This document shows, in pieces, positions 35,568-43,474 of a stretch of DNA of 64,000 bases. A model generated the notes under the pieces. The model was not told the origin of the DNA, ran no database searches, and saw only the letters and a program-made list of their open reading frames with translations. The position numbers and the translations under genes are program-made. The DNA is from Nocardia exalbida NBRC 100660 (GTDB lineage: Bacteria > Actinomycetota > Actinomycetes > Mycobacteriales > Mycobacteriaceae), in contig NZ_BAFZ01000113.1 in the NCBI RefSeq assembly GCF_000308575.1, forward strand, positions 1 through 64,000, written 5' to 3'. The stretch's first letter is position 1, and each line of letters begins with the position of its first letter.

Positions 35568-36221
35568 ATGATTCTGCGGAAAGTCACTGCCGCTGTCGTG
35601 CCACTGGTCGCCGCGCTCACGGTGGGGTCCGGTGTCGCGCACGCGGAACCCGGCGCGACAGCGGTTCCGGACATCGGCTACCAAGCCGAGCTGATCGGGA
35701 ACAAGGTCGTCACGACGCTCACCGCGGGCACGTTCGAGGTGCGCGGCGACGCCGTCGACATCAAGGACGCGGCAGGCGAGGTCGCGGTCACGCTGCCGCT
35801 CGCCTTCCGGCAGGACGGGCTCGAATACCCCATGTCCCATGTGGTGCGGGACGCGGGCCGGGTGCTGGAGCTGACCGTCGTCAAGGACGCGGCGCAGGCG
35901 CGCCCCGCGGCCACGCCGGTCGCGTCACCGTTCGAGAACCAGCGCGCGATGGACGCCTTCCTGTCGCAGTTCGGCATCGCCACCGCGGTCGGCGGATTCA
36001 TCGGCACGGTGATCGGAGCGCTCGTCGGTCTGACGGGCCTCATCGGCGGCCCCGTCGGTATCGCCACTGTGCTCGCCGGCGCGGGTATCGGCGGCATCAT
36101 CGGCACCATCGTCGTCGGTGGACCGGCCCTGATCATCGCCGGTATCGATCTGATCAGCACACTGGCCGCCCCGCCCGGCAGCACCAAGTGGATGGACACC
36201 ACCGGGCGTTCGCAGAACTGA
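35568..36221 (+). CDS. Secreted protein with glycine-rich hydrophobic C-terminus
   Basis: Hypothetical exported protein of 217 residues. A signal peptide is clear: basic start MILRKVT, hydrophobic core AAVVPLVAALTVGSG and an AHA-type cleavage site before EPG. The mature N-terminal part (DIGYQAELIGNKVVTTLTAG) looks like a beta-rich domain. The C-terminal part is a long glycine-zipper-like hydrophobic stretch (GGFIGTVIGALVGLTGLIGG and the following GIATVLAGAGIGGIIG) that could insert in a membrane or oligomerise. An in-frame ATG at 35547 is an alternative start. Function is unknown. A perfect 13-base-pair terminator hairpin begins 20 bases after the stop. Confidence 0.88.
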   Translation: MILRKVTAAVVPLVAALTVGSGVAHAEPGATAVPDIGYQAELIGNKVVTTLTAGTFEVRGDAVDIKDAAGEVAVTLPLAFRQDGLEYPMSHVVRDAGRVLELTVVKDAAQARPAATPVASPFENQRAMDAFLSQFGIATAVGGFIGTVIGALVGLTGLIGGPVGIATVLAGAGIGGIIGTIVVGGPALIIAGIDLISTLAAPPGSTKWMDTTGRSQN

Positions 36222-36241
36222 CCGGTGCCCCCGGGCGCTAC

Positions 36242-36271
36242 GCGCACCGAATCGACCACGATTCGGTGCGC
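36242..36271 (+). terminator. 13-base-pair terminator hairpin
   Basis: Arms GCGCACCGAATCG and CGATTCGGTGCGC are perfect complements around the loop ACCA, followed by TTTCG. It lies just after the stop of the secreted protein gene and is one of the clearest intrinsic terminators in the window. Confidence 0.85.
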
Positions 36272-36325
36272 TTTCGTCTGCGCGGACAGTTGATGGTTCG
36301 CCGGAAGCGCCCTACCTATCCGCGT

Positions 36326-36358
36326 CCGCCGACGGATACGGTGCCGCACCGTCGGCGG
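36326..36358. terminator. Second hairpin between convergent genes
   Basis: Arms CCGCCGACGG and CCGTCGGCGG are perfect complements separated by 13 bases. The element lies between the convergent secreted-protein and lipase genes. A related sequence, GACGGATACGGTGC, occurs again near 36455-36475 within another short inverted repeat (CTGGTCG/CGACCAG). It may terminate leftward transcription of the lipase gene. Confidence 0.55.
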
Positions 36359-36511
36359 CTCCCCGAGACGAATACCGCCCTCATACCTCCCCGCCCCTCG
36401 ACGAAGACGCACCGTCGATGACTCCCGAGACCGACGCCGCCCTCACGCACCCACGCTGGTCGACGGATACGGTGCGCGCCGACCAGCGCCCACGCTCAGC
36501 TGGTCGTCCAT

Positions 36512-37768
36512 TCACCGCTCCCGGCATCCGGCGGCCACCGGCAGACCCGCGAACCGATCGCCCAGAAAGTTCATCGCGCCCGGCGCCTCACCGATCGCCG
36601 CCGGGTTGTGGGTGGGCAGCATCGAATGCACCGAGGTGATCGCCGCTCCCTGCGCGCAGTACCGGCCGACCAGGTCGGTGAAGCCCGCCACGGGGATCAC
36701 GTCGTCGGTGCGGCTGTGGTACAGGTACATCGGCGTCTCCGGCGCACTGCCGCCGAGTTCCTGGGCGTCGGTCGCGGCGCGGAAAGCCGGATGCGACAGC
36801 AGATCCGGGACGACGGCGAAGTCGTCGACCCGCGCGCCGACGTACTTCGGCACCAGGTCTGACCCACACATGGTGGCATTCTCGACCAGCGCCGCGCGCC
36901 CCCGATCGTTGAGCAACGCCAGCACGCCGTTGCCGGGATCGTTGCGCGCGATGGCGAACAGGATCAGCAACGCCAGCCCGGCCTGCACGGTGCCGTCCGC
37001 CTCGCGCGCTATGGCGGGCCAGTCCGCCGGAACGCCACCCGAGGTGATGCCCGCGAACCGGACGTCCGGCGCGTACCACGGCTGCATCTGCGCCGCCCAC
37101 AGCGTGGCGAACGCACCGCCCGAATAGCCCCAGGCGCCGATGGGCGTCGCGGGCCCGAGCCCGGCCTGCGGAAGGTCACGGGCCGCCCGGATGCCGTCCA
37201 GCACCCCGCGTCCGGAGTTCACCCCGTCCAGGAACCGGGACCGCGGCCCCTCATAGTCGCCGGCCACCACCGCCCACCCGCGCCGCAGTGCCTCCGCCAT
37301 GAACGGCGTGTCGATGAGGGTGTTCACCGCACCGCTGTCCCAGCCGCCGCGCAGCGCGAACGACGGCGCGCACCGCGTGCCGAGACTGTCCTCCGGCACC
37401 TGATACGACAGCAGGGGCCGGGCGCCCGGGCCGAACCACGGCAGCATCGGGACCATCACGGTCGCCACGTCGGCCACGGGATCGTCGCTCGCGTCGGTGC
37501 TGCGATACTTCACCTGCCATGCCGAAACAGGCAGGGGGAGCCCGAACAACGCGATCGGGCGGGATTCCAGCACGGCGCCGTTGGGGTAGTTCTCGAGGTC
37601 CGCGGGGGCCGCGTAGAACGGGTCATGGTCCGGCGAGGGTAGCTCGGCGTGTGCCGCCGGGACGGCGGCGAGAGCGATCAGCGCGGACAGCGCGATCCCC
37701 AGGATCGCGGTGCGCACCGGGCGGTTGCTCGCCTGCGCGGTGACAGGCGCTGCGTGCACATCCTTCAT
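36512..37768 (-). CDS. Secretory lipase family protein
   Basis: Exported alpha/beta-hydrolase of 418 residues of the fungal/actinobacterial secretory lipase (LIP) family, expected to hydrolyse triacylglycerols or other esters outside the cell. The signal peptide spans about residues 1-42 (core TAILGIALSALIALAAVPAA, then HAELP). The nucleophile elbow is IGAWGYSGGAFATLWAA with the Ser of GYSGG; the acid and His are likely in YLYHSRTDDVIP and MLPTHNPAAIG. The start ATG at 37768 follows GGGGAGG; frames upstream of it are not coding. Cysteines in TRCAPSF and MCGSD may form a disulfide. Confidence 0.93.
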   Translation of the reverse strand: MKDVHAAPVTAQASNRPVRTAILGIALSALIALAAVPAAHAELPSPDHDPFYAAPADLENYPNGAVLESRPIALFGLPLPVSAWQVKYRSTDASDDPVADVATVMVPMLPWFGPGARPLLSYQVPEDSLGTRCAPSFALRGGWDSGAVNTLIDTPFMAEALRRGWAVVAGDYEGPRSRFLDGVNSGRGVLDGIRAARDLPQAGLGPATPIGAWGYSGGAFATLWAAQMQPWYAPDVRFAGITSGGVPADWPAIAREADGTVQAGLALLILFAIARNDPGNGVLALLNDRGRAALVENATMCGSDLVPKYVGARVDDFAVVPDLLSHPAFRAATDAQELGGSAPETPMYLYHSRTDDVIPVAGFTDLVGRYCAQGAAITSVHSMLPTHNPAAIGEAPGAMNFLGDRFAGLPVAAGCRER

Positions 37769-38018
37769 CAGGGCCTCCCCAGTCCCGGCGAGGCGGTGAG
37801 TGTCCCGGTGCGGTCGGCGCCGGTTCACCTGGCCTCCAGACCTCAACGGTACTGCTGGGCGGACGGGCCCGGCAACGGGCGATCGCAGGTCACACCCACC
37901 GCCGCCGTTGTCCGCGGGGCTGGCTACAGTGTTGGCCAAAACATCCCTGGCGCAATCGAATAGCTGTCCGGCGTCACCCCGCCCACAGCGCGAGCGCAAC
38001 GAAGAGGAGTAGCCGAGC

Positions 38019-38663
38019 ATGCGGCATGGCAACGGACTGGACATCCCCGAGGGACTCGCCGACGTGTGCGCGCCCGACCGGATGGCGGTGATCGTCTACG
38101 ACATGCAGGTCGGCGTGCTCAGCCAGTTGCCGGACGGCCCGGAGATCATCGAGCGGGTGGTCCGGGTGGTCGACGCGGCGCGCTCGGGTGGCTACCCGGT
38201 GATCTTCCTGCGCCATTTCTTCCTGCCGGAGCGGCTGAGCGGAGCATTCGCGCTGCGCATGGCAGTGAACTGGCAGCAGGTGGATTCGGTGGACGAGGTG
38301 CGCTTCATCCTGCAGCGCGACACCCCGGCCTTCGAGCTGGTTCCCGAGCTGCGGCCGCGCGCGGACGAGGTGGTGTTCGACAAGACGTCGATGTCTGCCT
38401 TCGAAGGGACTCCGCTGGCCGCTACGCTGCGCGATCTGCGCATCGGCGCCTACGCGATCGCGGGCGTCGCCCTGGAGATCGGCATCGCGCCCACGGTCAC
38501 GCATTCCACCGATCTCGGATTCGTCCCGGTGGTGATCAGCGACGCGGTCGGTGGCCGGGACAAGGAGGCCATGGCTCGGGCCTACGCGGATTTCGAATTC
38601 CAGGGCCACGCGCTGGTCACCGACATCGCCACCATCACCCCGCTGCTCGCGGGCGGCAACTGA
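38019..38663 (+). CDS. Isochorismatase-fold hydrolase lacking the catalytic cysteine
   Basis: Protein of 214 residues with the isochorismatase/nicotinamidase fold. Two members of the usual catalytic triad are seen: Asp28 in VIVYDMQVGVL and Lys122 in VVFDKTSMSAF. The third position, normally Cys, is Gly155 in AGVALEIGIAPTVTHS. True isochorismatases such as EntB and PhzD also lack this Cys, whereas nicotinamidase-like amidohydrolases need it, so a vinyl-ether hydrolase role is more likely than an amidase one. The start ATG is preceded by AGGAG. No chorismate or siderophore gene adjoins it. A perfect hairpin follows the stop. Confidence 0.9.
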   Translation: MRHGNGLDIPEGLADVCAPDRMAVIVYDMQVGVLSQLPDGPEIIERVVRVVDAARSGGYPVIFLRHFFLPERLSGAFALRMAVNWQQVDSVDEVRFILQRDTPAFELVPELRPRADEVVFDKTSMSAFEGTPLAATLRDLRIGAYAIAGVALEIGIAPTVTHSTDLGFVPVVISDAVGGRDKEAMARAYADFEFQGHALVTDIATITPLLAGGN

Positions 38664-38667
38664 CCCG

Positions 38668-38699
38668 GAACGGGACCCGGCCACGACCGGGTCCCGTTC
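38668..38699. terminator. Bidirectional terminator hairpin
   Basis: Arms GAACGGGACCCGG and CCGGGTCCCGTTC are perfect 13-base complements around a 6-base loop. The hairpin fills the 41-base space between the convergent isochorismatase-fold gene and an antitoxin-like gene. Confidence 0.82.
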
Positions 38700-38704
38700 G
38701 ACGC

Positions 38705-38881
38705 TCACTTCTCCCGCAAGGCTTTCTTGGCCGCGTCCTGGGCGGCGTCGACCTGGCTCGTGAACTTGTCGCCCGTCTTCTCGTCGACGAGGTCGCCCGC
38801 CTTGTCGATGACCGCGTCCAGCTTGTCCGCGTTCTTCTGGGCCAGGTCCATCGCCTTACCCGCCAGGTTCTTGAAGTCCAC
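38705..38881 (-). CDS. Small Rv0909-like antitoxin-family protein
   Basis: Small soluble protein of 58 residues. The sequence is charged and helical (FKNLAGKAMDLAQKNADKLD, then AVIDKAGDLVDEKTG), the pattern of the MT0933/Rv0909 antitoxin family. The GTG at 38881 is the start because GAGGAG lies at good spacing. In M. tuberculosis Rv0909 is paired with the toxin Rv0910; no such SRPBCC-fold toxin gene is present here. A paralogue lies on the other side of ligD. A function as antitoxin is therefore only a family inference. Confidence 0.85.
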   Translation of the reverse strand: MDFKNLAGKAMDLAQKNADKLDAVIDKAGDLVDEKTGDKFTSQVDAAQDAAKKALREK

Positions 38882-38924
38882 CGTGCACTCCTCGTTTCGC
38901 GCTGGGAACAACCGCGAGACAACC

Positions 38925-41222
38925 CTACCCAGCGCCCAGCCAAGCCGGATGCCACAACCGGCCCGTCTCGGTCCAGTTCATGAACCGCACGGTGCCACCG
39001 AGTTTCGGCGTCACCCACACCGCCTCCTTGCGTTCCTCGGCGGTGAGGTCGTTGTCGAACGGCGAGGTCTTGCGCTCCAGCTTGCGCAGCCGCGCGGCCA
39101 GCTCCCGCATGGCCGAGTCGTCGAACCCGGTGCCGACCCGTCCGACGTAGACCAGCCTGCCGTCGTGCGGAATACCGACCAGCAGCGATTTGAACTCTCG
39201 CGCCGTGCTGCGCCGCCACCCGCCGATCAGCACCTGCTGAGTGCGCCAGTTGCGCTGCTTCACCCAGGAATGCCCGCGCTTACCCGGCAGATACACCGAA
39301 TCCTTGCGTTTCGCGACCACGCCCTCCAGCCCGTGCTCCTGGCTGTAGCGCAAGGCCTCGGCGCCCGAGCCGTCCAGTCGTGGCGGCACCACCATCGACG
39401 GCGCGTTCGCGGCGAGCGCCTCCAGCACCCTGCGGCGATCGGAATATCTTTTGCGCAGCAGCGACGTGCCGTCCAGGTACAGCACGTCGAACGCGACGAA
39501 CACCGCCCGCGCCGCGTCGGCTTGCAGCAGGCCGAGGTTCGCGACGCCGTGATCGTCGAAGACGACGGCCTCACCGTCCAGCACCACCTGGTGCCCGGAC
39601 AATTCCCGCCGCAGCGCCGCGATGCGCGGATAGCGGTCGGTCACGACGTTGCCCGCCCGGCTGTGCAACGTGATCGCGCCGGAGTCGATCTCGGCGATCA
39701 GCCGGAAGCCGTCCCACTTCGTCTCGAAGCACCACTCGTCCGCACCGAGATCGGCGACGTCACCGTGCGTCGCGAGCATCGGCGACAGGCCGCGCGGCAG
39801 CGGCGAGGGCCCGTCGGCGGGACGAATGATCCGGCCCGGCGGCTGCCGCACCTGCGGTTCTTCGGCTCCGTTCCCCTCCCGCATCAGATGCATCAGCCAC
39901 TGGTTGCCGTTGGTCTGAATCAGCGCGTACCGGCCGGTGAGCCGCTTACCGTGGAACCGCACGATGACCTCGTCGTCGCGCCACTTCTCGGTCTCGTAGG
40001 TGCCGGAGTCCCAGATCGTCATCTCGCCCGCGCCGTACTCGCCCTTCGGGATGGCTCCGTGGAAGTCGAGGTACTCCATCGGATGGTCCTCGGTGTGCAC
40101 GGCGAGGCGGTTCTGCTCGGGAGAGGTCGGCGGGCCCTTCGGTACCGCCCAGGACACCAAGACCCCGTCGCGCTCCAGCCGCACATCCCAGTGCAGGCGC
40201 CGCGCGTGGTGCTCCTGCACGACGTAGCGGTTGTCCGCCCCCGGCGCGGGTGGCTGCGCGGGAACGGGCTCGGGCGTGCGGGACGGATCCCGCATCGATC
40301 GGTACTTCGTCAACGCGTCCGGGCCCGCTCCCGCCGCGGACGAGCCGTTTCCCGCGGGCGGCGCATCCAGTTCGGCGAGCAGATCGCCGTCCGATCGGTA
40401 TCGGGCGAGTACTTCGTCGAACCGCAGATGCCGCAGCTTCTTCCGGTTCTCGATCTCTTTCCAGGTGCGTGGGGCGGCGACGTTCGGCTCCGGCCGCCCC
40501 CGCATCGAGTAGGGCGCGATGGTGGTCTTGGCGGCGTTGTTCTGGCTCCAGTCGAGGAAGACCTTGCCGCCGCGAGCCGCCTTCGCCATCGTCGCCGTGA
40601 CCAGGTCCGGGCGTAGCCGTTGCAGATTGGTGGCCACCTGTTTCGCCACGGTGGAGGCGCCGTCCGAACTCAGTTCGCGATCCAGCGGCACATAGAGGTG
40701 AATTCCCTTGCTGCCGCTGGTCACCGGGAACGTGCGCAAACCGATGCCCTCGACCATCTCGCGCACCGCGAGCGCCACCTCGGCGCATTCGGCGAGCCCG
40801 ACGCCCTCGCCCGGGTCCAGGTCGAAGACCAGCCTGGTGGCCGGGCCCATGTCGTCGCCGTCGAAACGCCACTGCGGCACATGCACTTCCAGCGCGGCCT
40901 GCTGCGCGAGCCAGGCCAGCCCGGCCTCGGAATCGATCAGGGGATAGACGACCTTGCGATCGGAATGCCGCAGGGTGCGCCGCTGCATCCAGGACGGGGC
41001 GTGCGACGGGAGATTCTTCTCGAAGAAGGACGGTTCGTCGACGCCGTCGGGCCAGCGCTTGCGGGTGACCGCCCGCCCGGCGACATGCGGCAGCATGGCA
41101 GGCGCGATCGCCGAATAGTAGGCGATGACTTCGCCTTTGGTGGTTCCGGTGGCCGGGTACAACACCTTGTCGAGGTTGCTCAGGTCAACCTCGATACCAC
41201 CGAACTCGCGGCGGGCCACCAT
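38925..41222 (-). CDS. ligD: Multifunctional non-homologous end-joining DNA ligase LigD
   Basis: Repairs DNA double-strand breaks with Ku. The 765-residue protein has all three domains in the mycobacterial order: polymerase/primase (about 1-290, metal site in RLVFDLDPGEG), 3'-phosphoesterase (about 330-470, with HHARRLHWDVRLERDG and AVPKGPP), and ATP-dependent ligase (about 485-765) with the adenylated lysine in ETKWDGFR near residue 500, LDGEAVV and GLEGVVAKR. All key motifs are intact. No ku gene is in the window. It is flanked by two small antitoxin-like genes and separated from the upstream one by a strong hairpin, so it probably has its own promoter or read-through expression. Confidence 0.97.
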   Translation of the reverse strand: MVARREFGGIEVDLSNLDKVLYPATGTTKGEVIAYYSAIAPAMLPHVAGRAVTRKRWPDGVDEPSFFEKNLPSHAPSWMQRRTLRHSDRKVVYPLIDSEAGLAWLAQQAALEVHVPQWRFDGDDMGPATRLVFDLDPGEGVGLAECAEVALAVREMVEGIGLRTFPVTSGSKGIHLYVPLDRELSSDGASTVAKQVATNLQRLRPDLVTATMAKAARGGKVFLDWSQNNAAKTTIAPYSMRGRPEPNVAAPRTWKEIENRKKLRHLRFDEVLARYRSDGDLLAELDAPPAGNGSSAAGAGPDALTKYRSMRDPSRTPEPVPAQPPAPGADNRYVVQEHHARRLHWDVRLERDGVLVSWAVPKGPPTSPEQNRLAVHTEDHPMEYLDFHGAIPKGEYGAGEMTIWDSGTYETEKWRDDEVIVRFHGKRLTGRYALIQTNGNQWLMHLMREGNGAEEPQVRQPPGRIIRPADGPSPLPRGLSPMLATHGDVADLGADEWCFETKWDGFRLIAEIDSGAITLHSRAGNVVTDRYPRIAALRRELSGHQVVLDGEAVVFDDHGVANLGLLQADAARAVFVAFDVLYLDGTSLLRKRYSDRRRVLEALAANAPSMVVPPRLDGSGAEALRYSQEHGLEGVVAKRKDSVYLPGKRGHSWVKQRNWRTQQVLIGGWRRSTAREFKSLLVGIPHDGRLVYVGRVGTGFDDSAMRELAARLRKLERKTSPFDNDLTAEERKEAVWVTPKLGGTVRFMNWTETGRLWHPAWLGAG

Positions 41223-41233
41223 ATCCGAAGTGT

Positions 41234-41266
41234 AGCGGCGGAGACCCGGTCGTGGTCTCCGCCGCT
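41234..41266 (-). terminator. Terminator hairpin between antitoxin-like gene and ligD
   Basis: Arms AGCGGCGGAGACC and GGTCTCCGCCGCT are perfect 13-base complements around a 7-base loop. The hairpin fills most of the 47 bases between the stop of the small antitoxin-like gene and the start of ligD on the same strand, so it should attenuate read-through into ligD. Confidence 0.78.
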
Positions 41267-41269
41267 CGC

Positions 41270-41476
41270 TCAGGCGTGCGGTCCGGACTGGTCCGGCGGG
41301 ACCACCTTCTTGGCGGCCTCCTTGCCCTTGGTGATCTTGTCGGTGTATTTGCCGTGCGTCTTCTGGTCGATGAAGTCACCGGCCTTGTCCACCGCTGAAT
41401 TGATCTTGTCGGCGTTCTTGGCCGCCGCGTCCTTACCCTTGTCGACCAGGCCTTTGACCGTATCCGCGAAACTCAT
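41270..41476 (-). CDS. Small Rv0909-like antitoxin-family protein
   Basis: Soluble protein of 68 residues, paralogous to the one at 38705-38881 (FADTVKGLVDKGKDAAAKNA, then INSAVDKAGDFIDQKTHGKY). The ATG at 41476 has GAAGGA upstream. It follows the metallo-beta-lactamase-fold gene by 38 bases in the echA6 operon, the same context as M. tuberculosis Rv0905-Rv0906-Rv0909. No toxin partner is seen. The role is unproven; such small helical proteins could also act in stress responses. Confidence 0.87.
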   Translation of the reverse strand: MSFADTVKGLVDKGKDAAAKNADKINSAVDKAGDFIDQKTHGKYTDKITKGKEAAKKVVPPDQSGPHA

Positions 41477-41514
41477 CGCCGTGATCCTTCCTGTCGCCAA
41501 CTAGCAGAAGTCGT

Positions 41515-42660
41515 TCACTCCACATTCTCCCACCAAGAATCCGCAGGTGGGGCACTCGACGGGTCCACGCGCTGCCCGGGCACGGGCACCGCGACCTCGG
41601 TGCCCGCCGCCCGCGCCGCCGCCACCATGCGCCGGACCGGCTCGGACCAGCCGTGGAAGGCGAGATTGAAGGTGGCCCAGTGAATGGGCACCAGCAATCC
41701 GTGACCGGCATTCCCGCCGCACAGGTCGGCGTGTGCCCGCACCGCCTCCTCGGGATTCATGTGCACATCCGGCCAGCGCTCGTCGTAGGCGCCGATCGGC
41801 AGCAGCGTCAGGTCGAACGGACCGAGCGCCGCGCCCGCCTCGGCGAACGCCTTGGTGTAGCCGGTGTCGCCCCCGAAGTAGGCGCGCCGCGTCGGCCCGA
41901 CGATCGACCACGAGGCCCACAACGTGGTGTTGCGCAGCAGACCGCGCCCGGAGAAATGCCGCGCCTCCGTGCAGGTGAGCACGAGATCCACGCCGTCGCG
42001 GTCCCGGCCGAGTTCGGTGAGCGACACCGAACCGCCCCAGTCCAATTCGACGATGCGATCCTCCGGCACACCCCAGTGCCGGAGGTGGGCGCCGATACCG
42101 ATCGGCACCAGGAACGGCGCGCTCTGGCGTGCCACCAACTCCCGCACGGTCCACTTGTCCAGGTGGTCGTAATGATCGTGCGAGATGAGCACCGCGTCGA
42201 TCGGGGGCAGGTCGGCCAGCGGCTGCGGCACCGGATGCATCCGCGCGGGCCCGACCAGCGCCGACGGCGAAACTCGTTCGCTCCACACCGGATCGGTGAG
42301 AATGCGGTACCCGTCGACCTCGACCAACGTCGTGGCGTGGCCGTACCAGGTGACGGCGAGCGCGGACGCCGCGGCAGGCTGCTGCGGCGTCCGCAGCGGG
42401 ATGGGGCCCCGCGGCCTGCCCGCGTTGCGCTGGGTCAACGCCGAGACCAGCAGCGAGGGAGCCGAACCCGCGACCACCTGGCTACTGGGTTCGGTGTTGT
42501 GGAACTGGCGGTCGCGATAGGTCGCCGCGCCCACCGCGTACGGCTGGATCGCCGAGATCGAAGCGCCCATCGCCGAAGGGATGTCCCACACCGCCCGGAC
42601 GACCCAGGTGATGCCGAGCGTGCCCGCCGCGGCGCCCGCGATGCGTCTGATGTCCATCAT
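41515..42660 (-). CDS. Metallo-beta-lactamase-fold hydrolase, NAPE-PLD-like (Rv0906 type)
   Basis: Zinc hydrolase of 381 residues. The metal-binding HxHxDH motif is ISHDHYDHLDKW; further ligands are in TEARHFSG, YFGGDTGYT and PIHWATFNL. Overall resemblance is to phosphodiesterases such as NAPE-PLD and to M. tuberculosis Rv0906. The N-terminal 35 residues are hydrophobic (IAGAAAGTLGITWVVRAV) and may be a signal or membrane anchor. The ATG overlaps the echA6 stop (ATGA), so translation of the two is coupled; their link to lipid metabolism suggests an acyl-lipid substrate. That is inferred from context. Confidence 0.92.
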   Translation of the reverse strand: MMDIRRIAGAAAGTLGITWVVRAVWDIPSAMGASISAIQPYAVGAATYRDRQFHNTEPSSQVVAGSAPSLLVSALTQRNAGRPRGPIPLRTPQQPAAASALAVTWYGHATTLVEVDGYRILTDPVWSERVSPSALVGPARMHPVPQPLADLPPIDAVLISHDHYDHLDKWTVRELVARQSAPFLVPIGIGAHLRHWGVPEDRIVELDWGGSVSLTELGRDRDGVDLVLTCTEARHFSGRGLLRNTTLWASWSIVGPTRRAYFGGDTGYTKAFAEAGAALGPFDLTLLPIGAYDERWPDVHMNPEEAVRAHADLCGGNAGHGLLVPIHWATFNLAFHGWSEPVRRMVAAARAAGTEVAVPVPGQRVDPSSAPPADSWWENVE

Positions 42661-43385
42661 CGCCCCACGAATTTCGCGGCGCGCTTTTCCTGCCTGGCCA
42701 AACGACCCTCCTTGGCGTCCTCGCTCGTCCACGCGGCCTCCAGCGCGGCGCGCTGCTGCGCGGTCTCCGGATCACGCGTTCCGTCATCATTGAGCACCAA
42801 CTTCATGTGCCGCAGAGACAACGGAGCCAATGCCGCGATCTGCTTGCCCCAGGCCTGCGCGTCGGACGCCGTACCGATCCGGTTGGCGAACCCGAAGGCG
42901 TAGGCGTCCGCGGCCGATATCTGTTCGGCGCCCAGCAGCACCGTGCGCGCCGGACCGCCGCCGATCAAGGCGACCAGCCTGCGCACGGTCCACCGATCCA
43001 CGCTGATGCCCAGTTTCGCCGCGGGAATGGCGATGTACGCCTCCGGCGAGACCACCCGCAGGTCCGAAGCGAGCGCCAGTTGCACGCCCGCCCCGATCGC
43101 GGCGCCGTTGATCGCCGAAATCACCGGGATCGGCGCGGATTCGATGGTGTGCAACGTTTCCAGCCACTCGGACAGGAAATCTCCGGAATACACCCCGGAC
43201 AGATCGGCGCCCGCACTGAAGATCGGGCCGCGCCCGGTCAACACGATGACTCGCGCCTGGTCGGCGACAGCGGCGAGCACGGCCTCGCGCAGCAGCGTCA
43301 CGAGTTCGTAGTTGAGCGCGTTGCGGCGCTCTTCCCGCTGAAGTTCGATGGTGACCACGTCACCGTCCCGGCTGACCCCGAGCAT
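42657..43385 (-). CDS. echA6: Enoyl-CoA hydratase-fold protein EchA6
   Basis: Crotonase-fold protein of 242 residues. It keeps the acyl-CoA and oxyanion-hole motifs GRGPIFSAGADLSG and NGAAIGAGVQLALASDLRVV. The catalytic glutamates of true hydratases are missing: the regions read GISVDRWTVRRLV and LLGAEQISAADAYAFGFANR. This matches M. tuberculosis EchA6, which lacks hydratase activity and instead binds long acyl-CoAs to feed mycolic acid synthesis. The start ATG follows GGGGAGG. It is the first gene of an operon with a metallo-beta-lactamase-fold protein and a small antitoxin-like protein; accD3 and prrAB are also nearby, as in M. tuberculosis. Confidence 0.9.
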   Translation of the reverse strand: MLGVSRDGDVVTIELQREERRNALNYELVTLLREAVLAAVADQARVIVLTGRGPIFSAGADLSGVYSGDFLSEWLETLHTIESAPIPVISAINGAAIGAGVQLALASDLRVVSPEAYIAIPAAKLGISVDRWTVRRLVALIGGGPARTVLLGAEQISAADAYAFGFANRIGTASDAQAWGKQIAALAPLSLRHMKLVLNDDGTRDPETAQQRAALEAAWTSEDAKEGRLARQEKRAAKFVGR

Positions 43386-43474
43386 GCGACCTCCCCGACT
43401 GAACGGTCCGTCTGATCTCTTCACTCTGCCACAGGGGGCTACCCATTCCGCGCCGGGCGATACGATCTCCGGCT

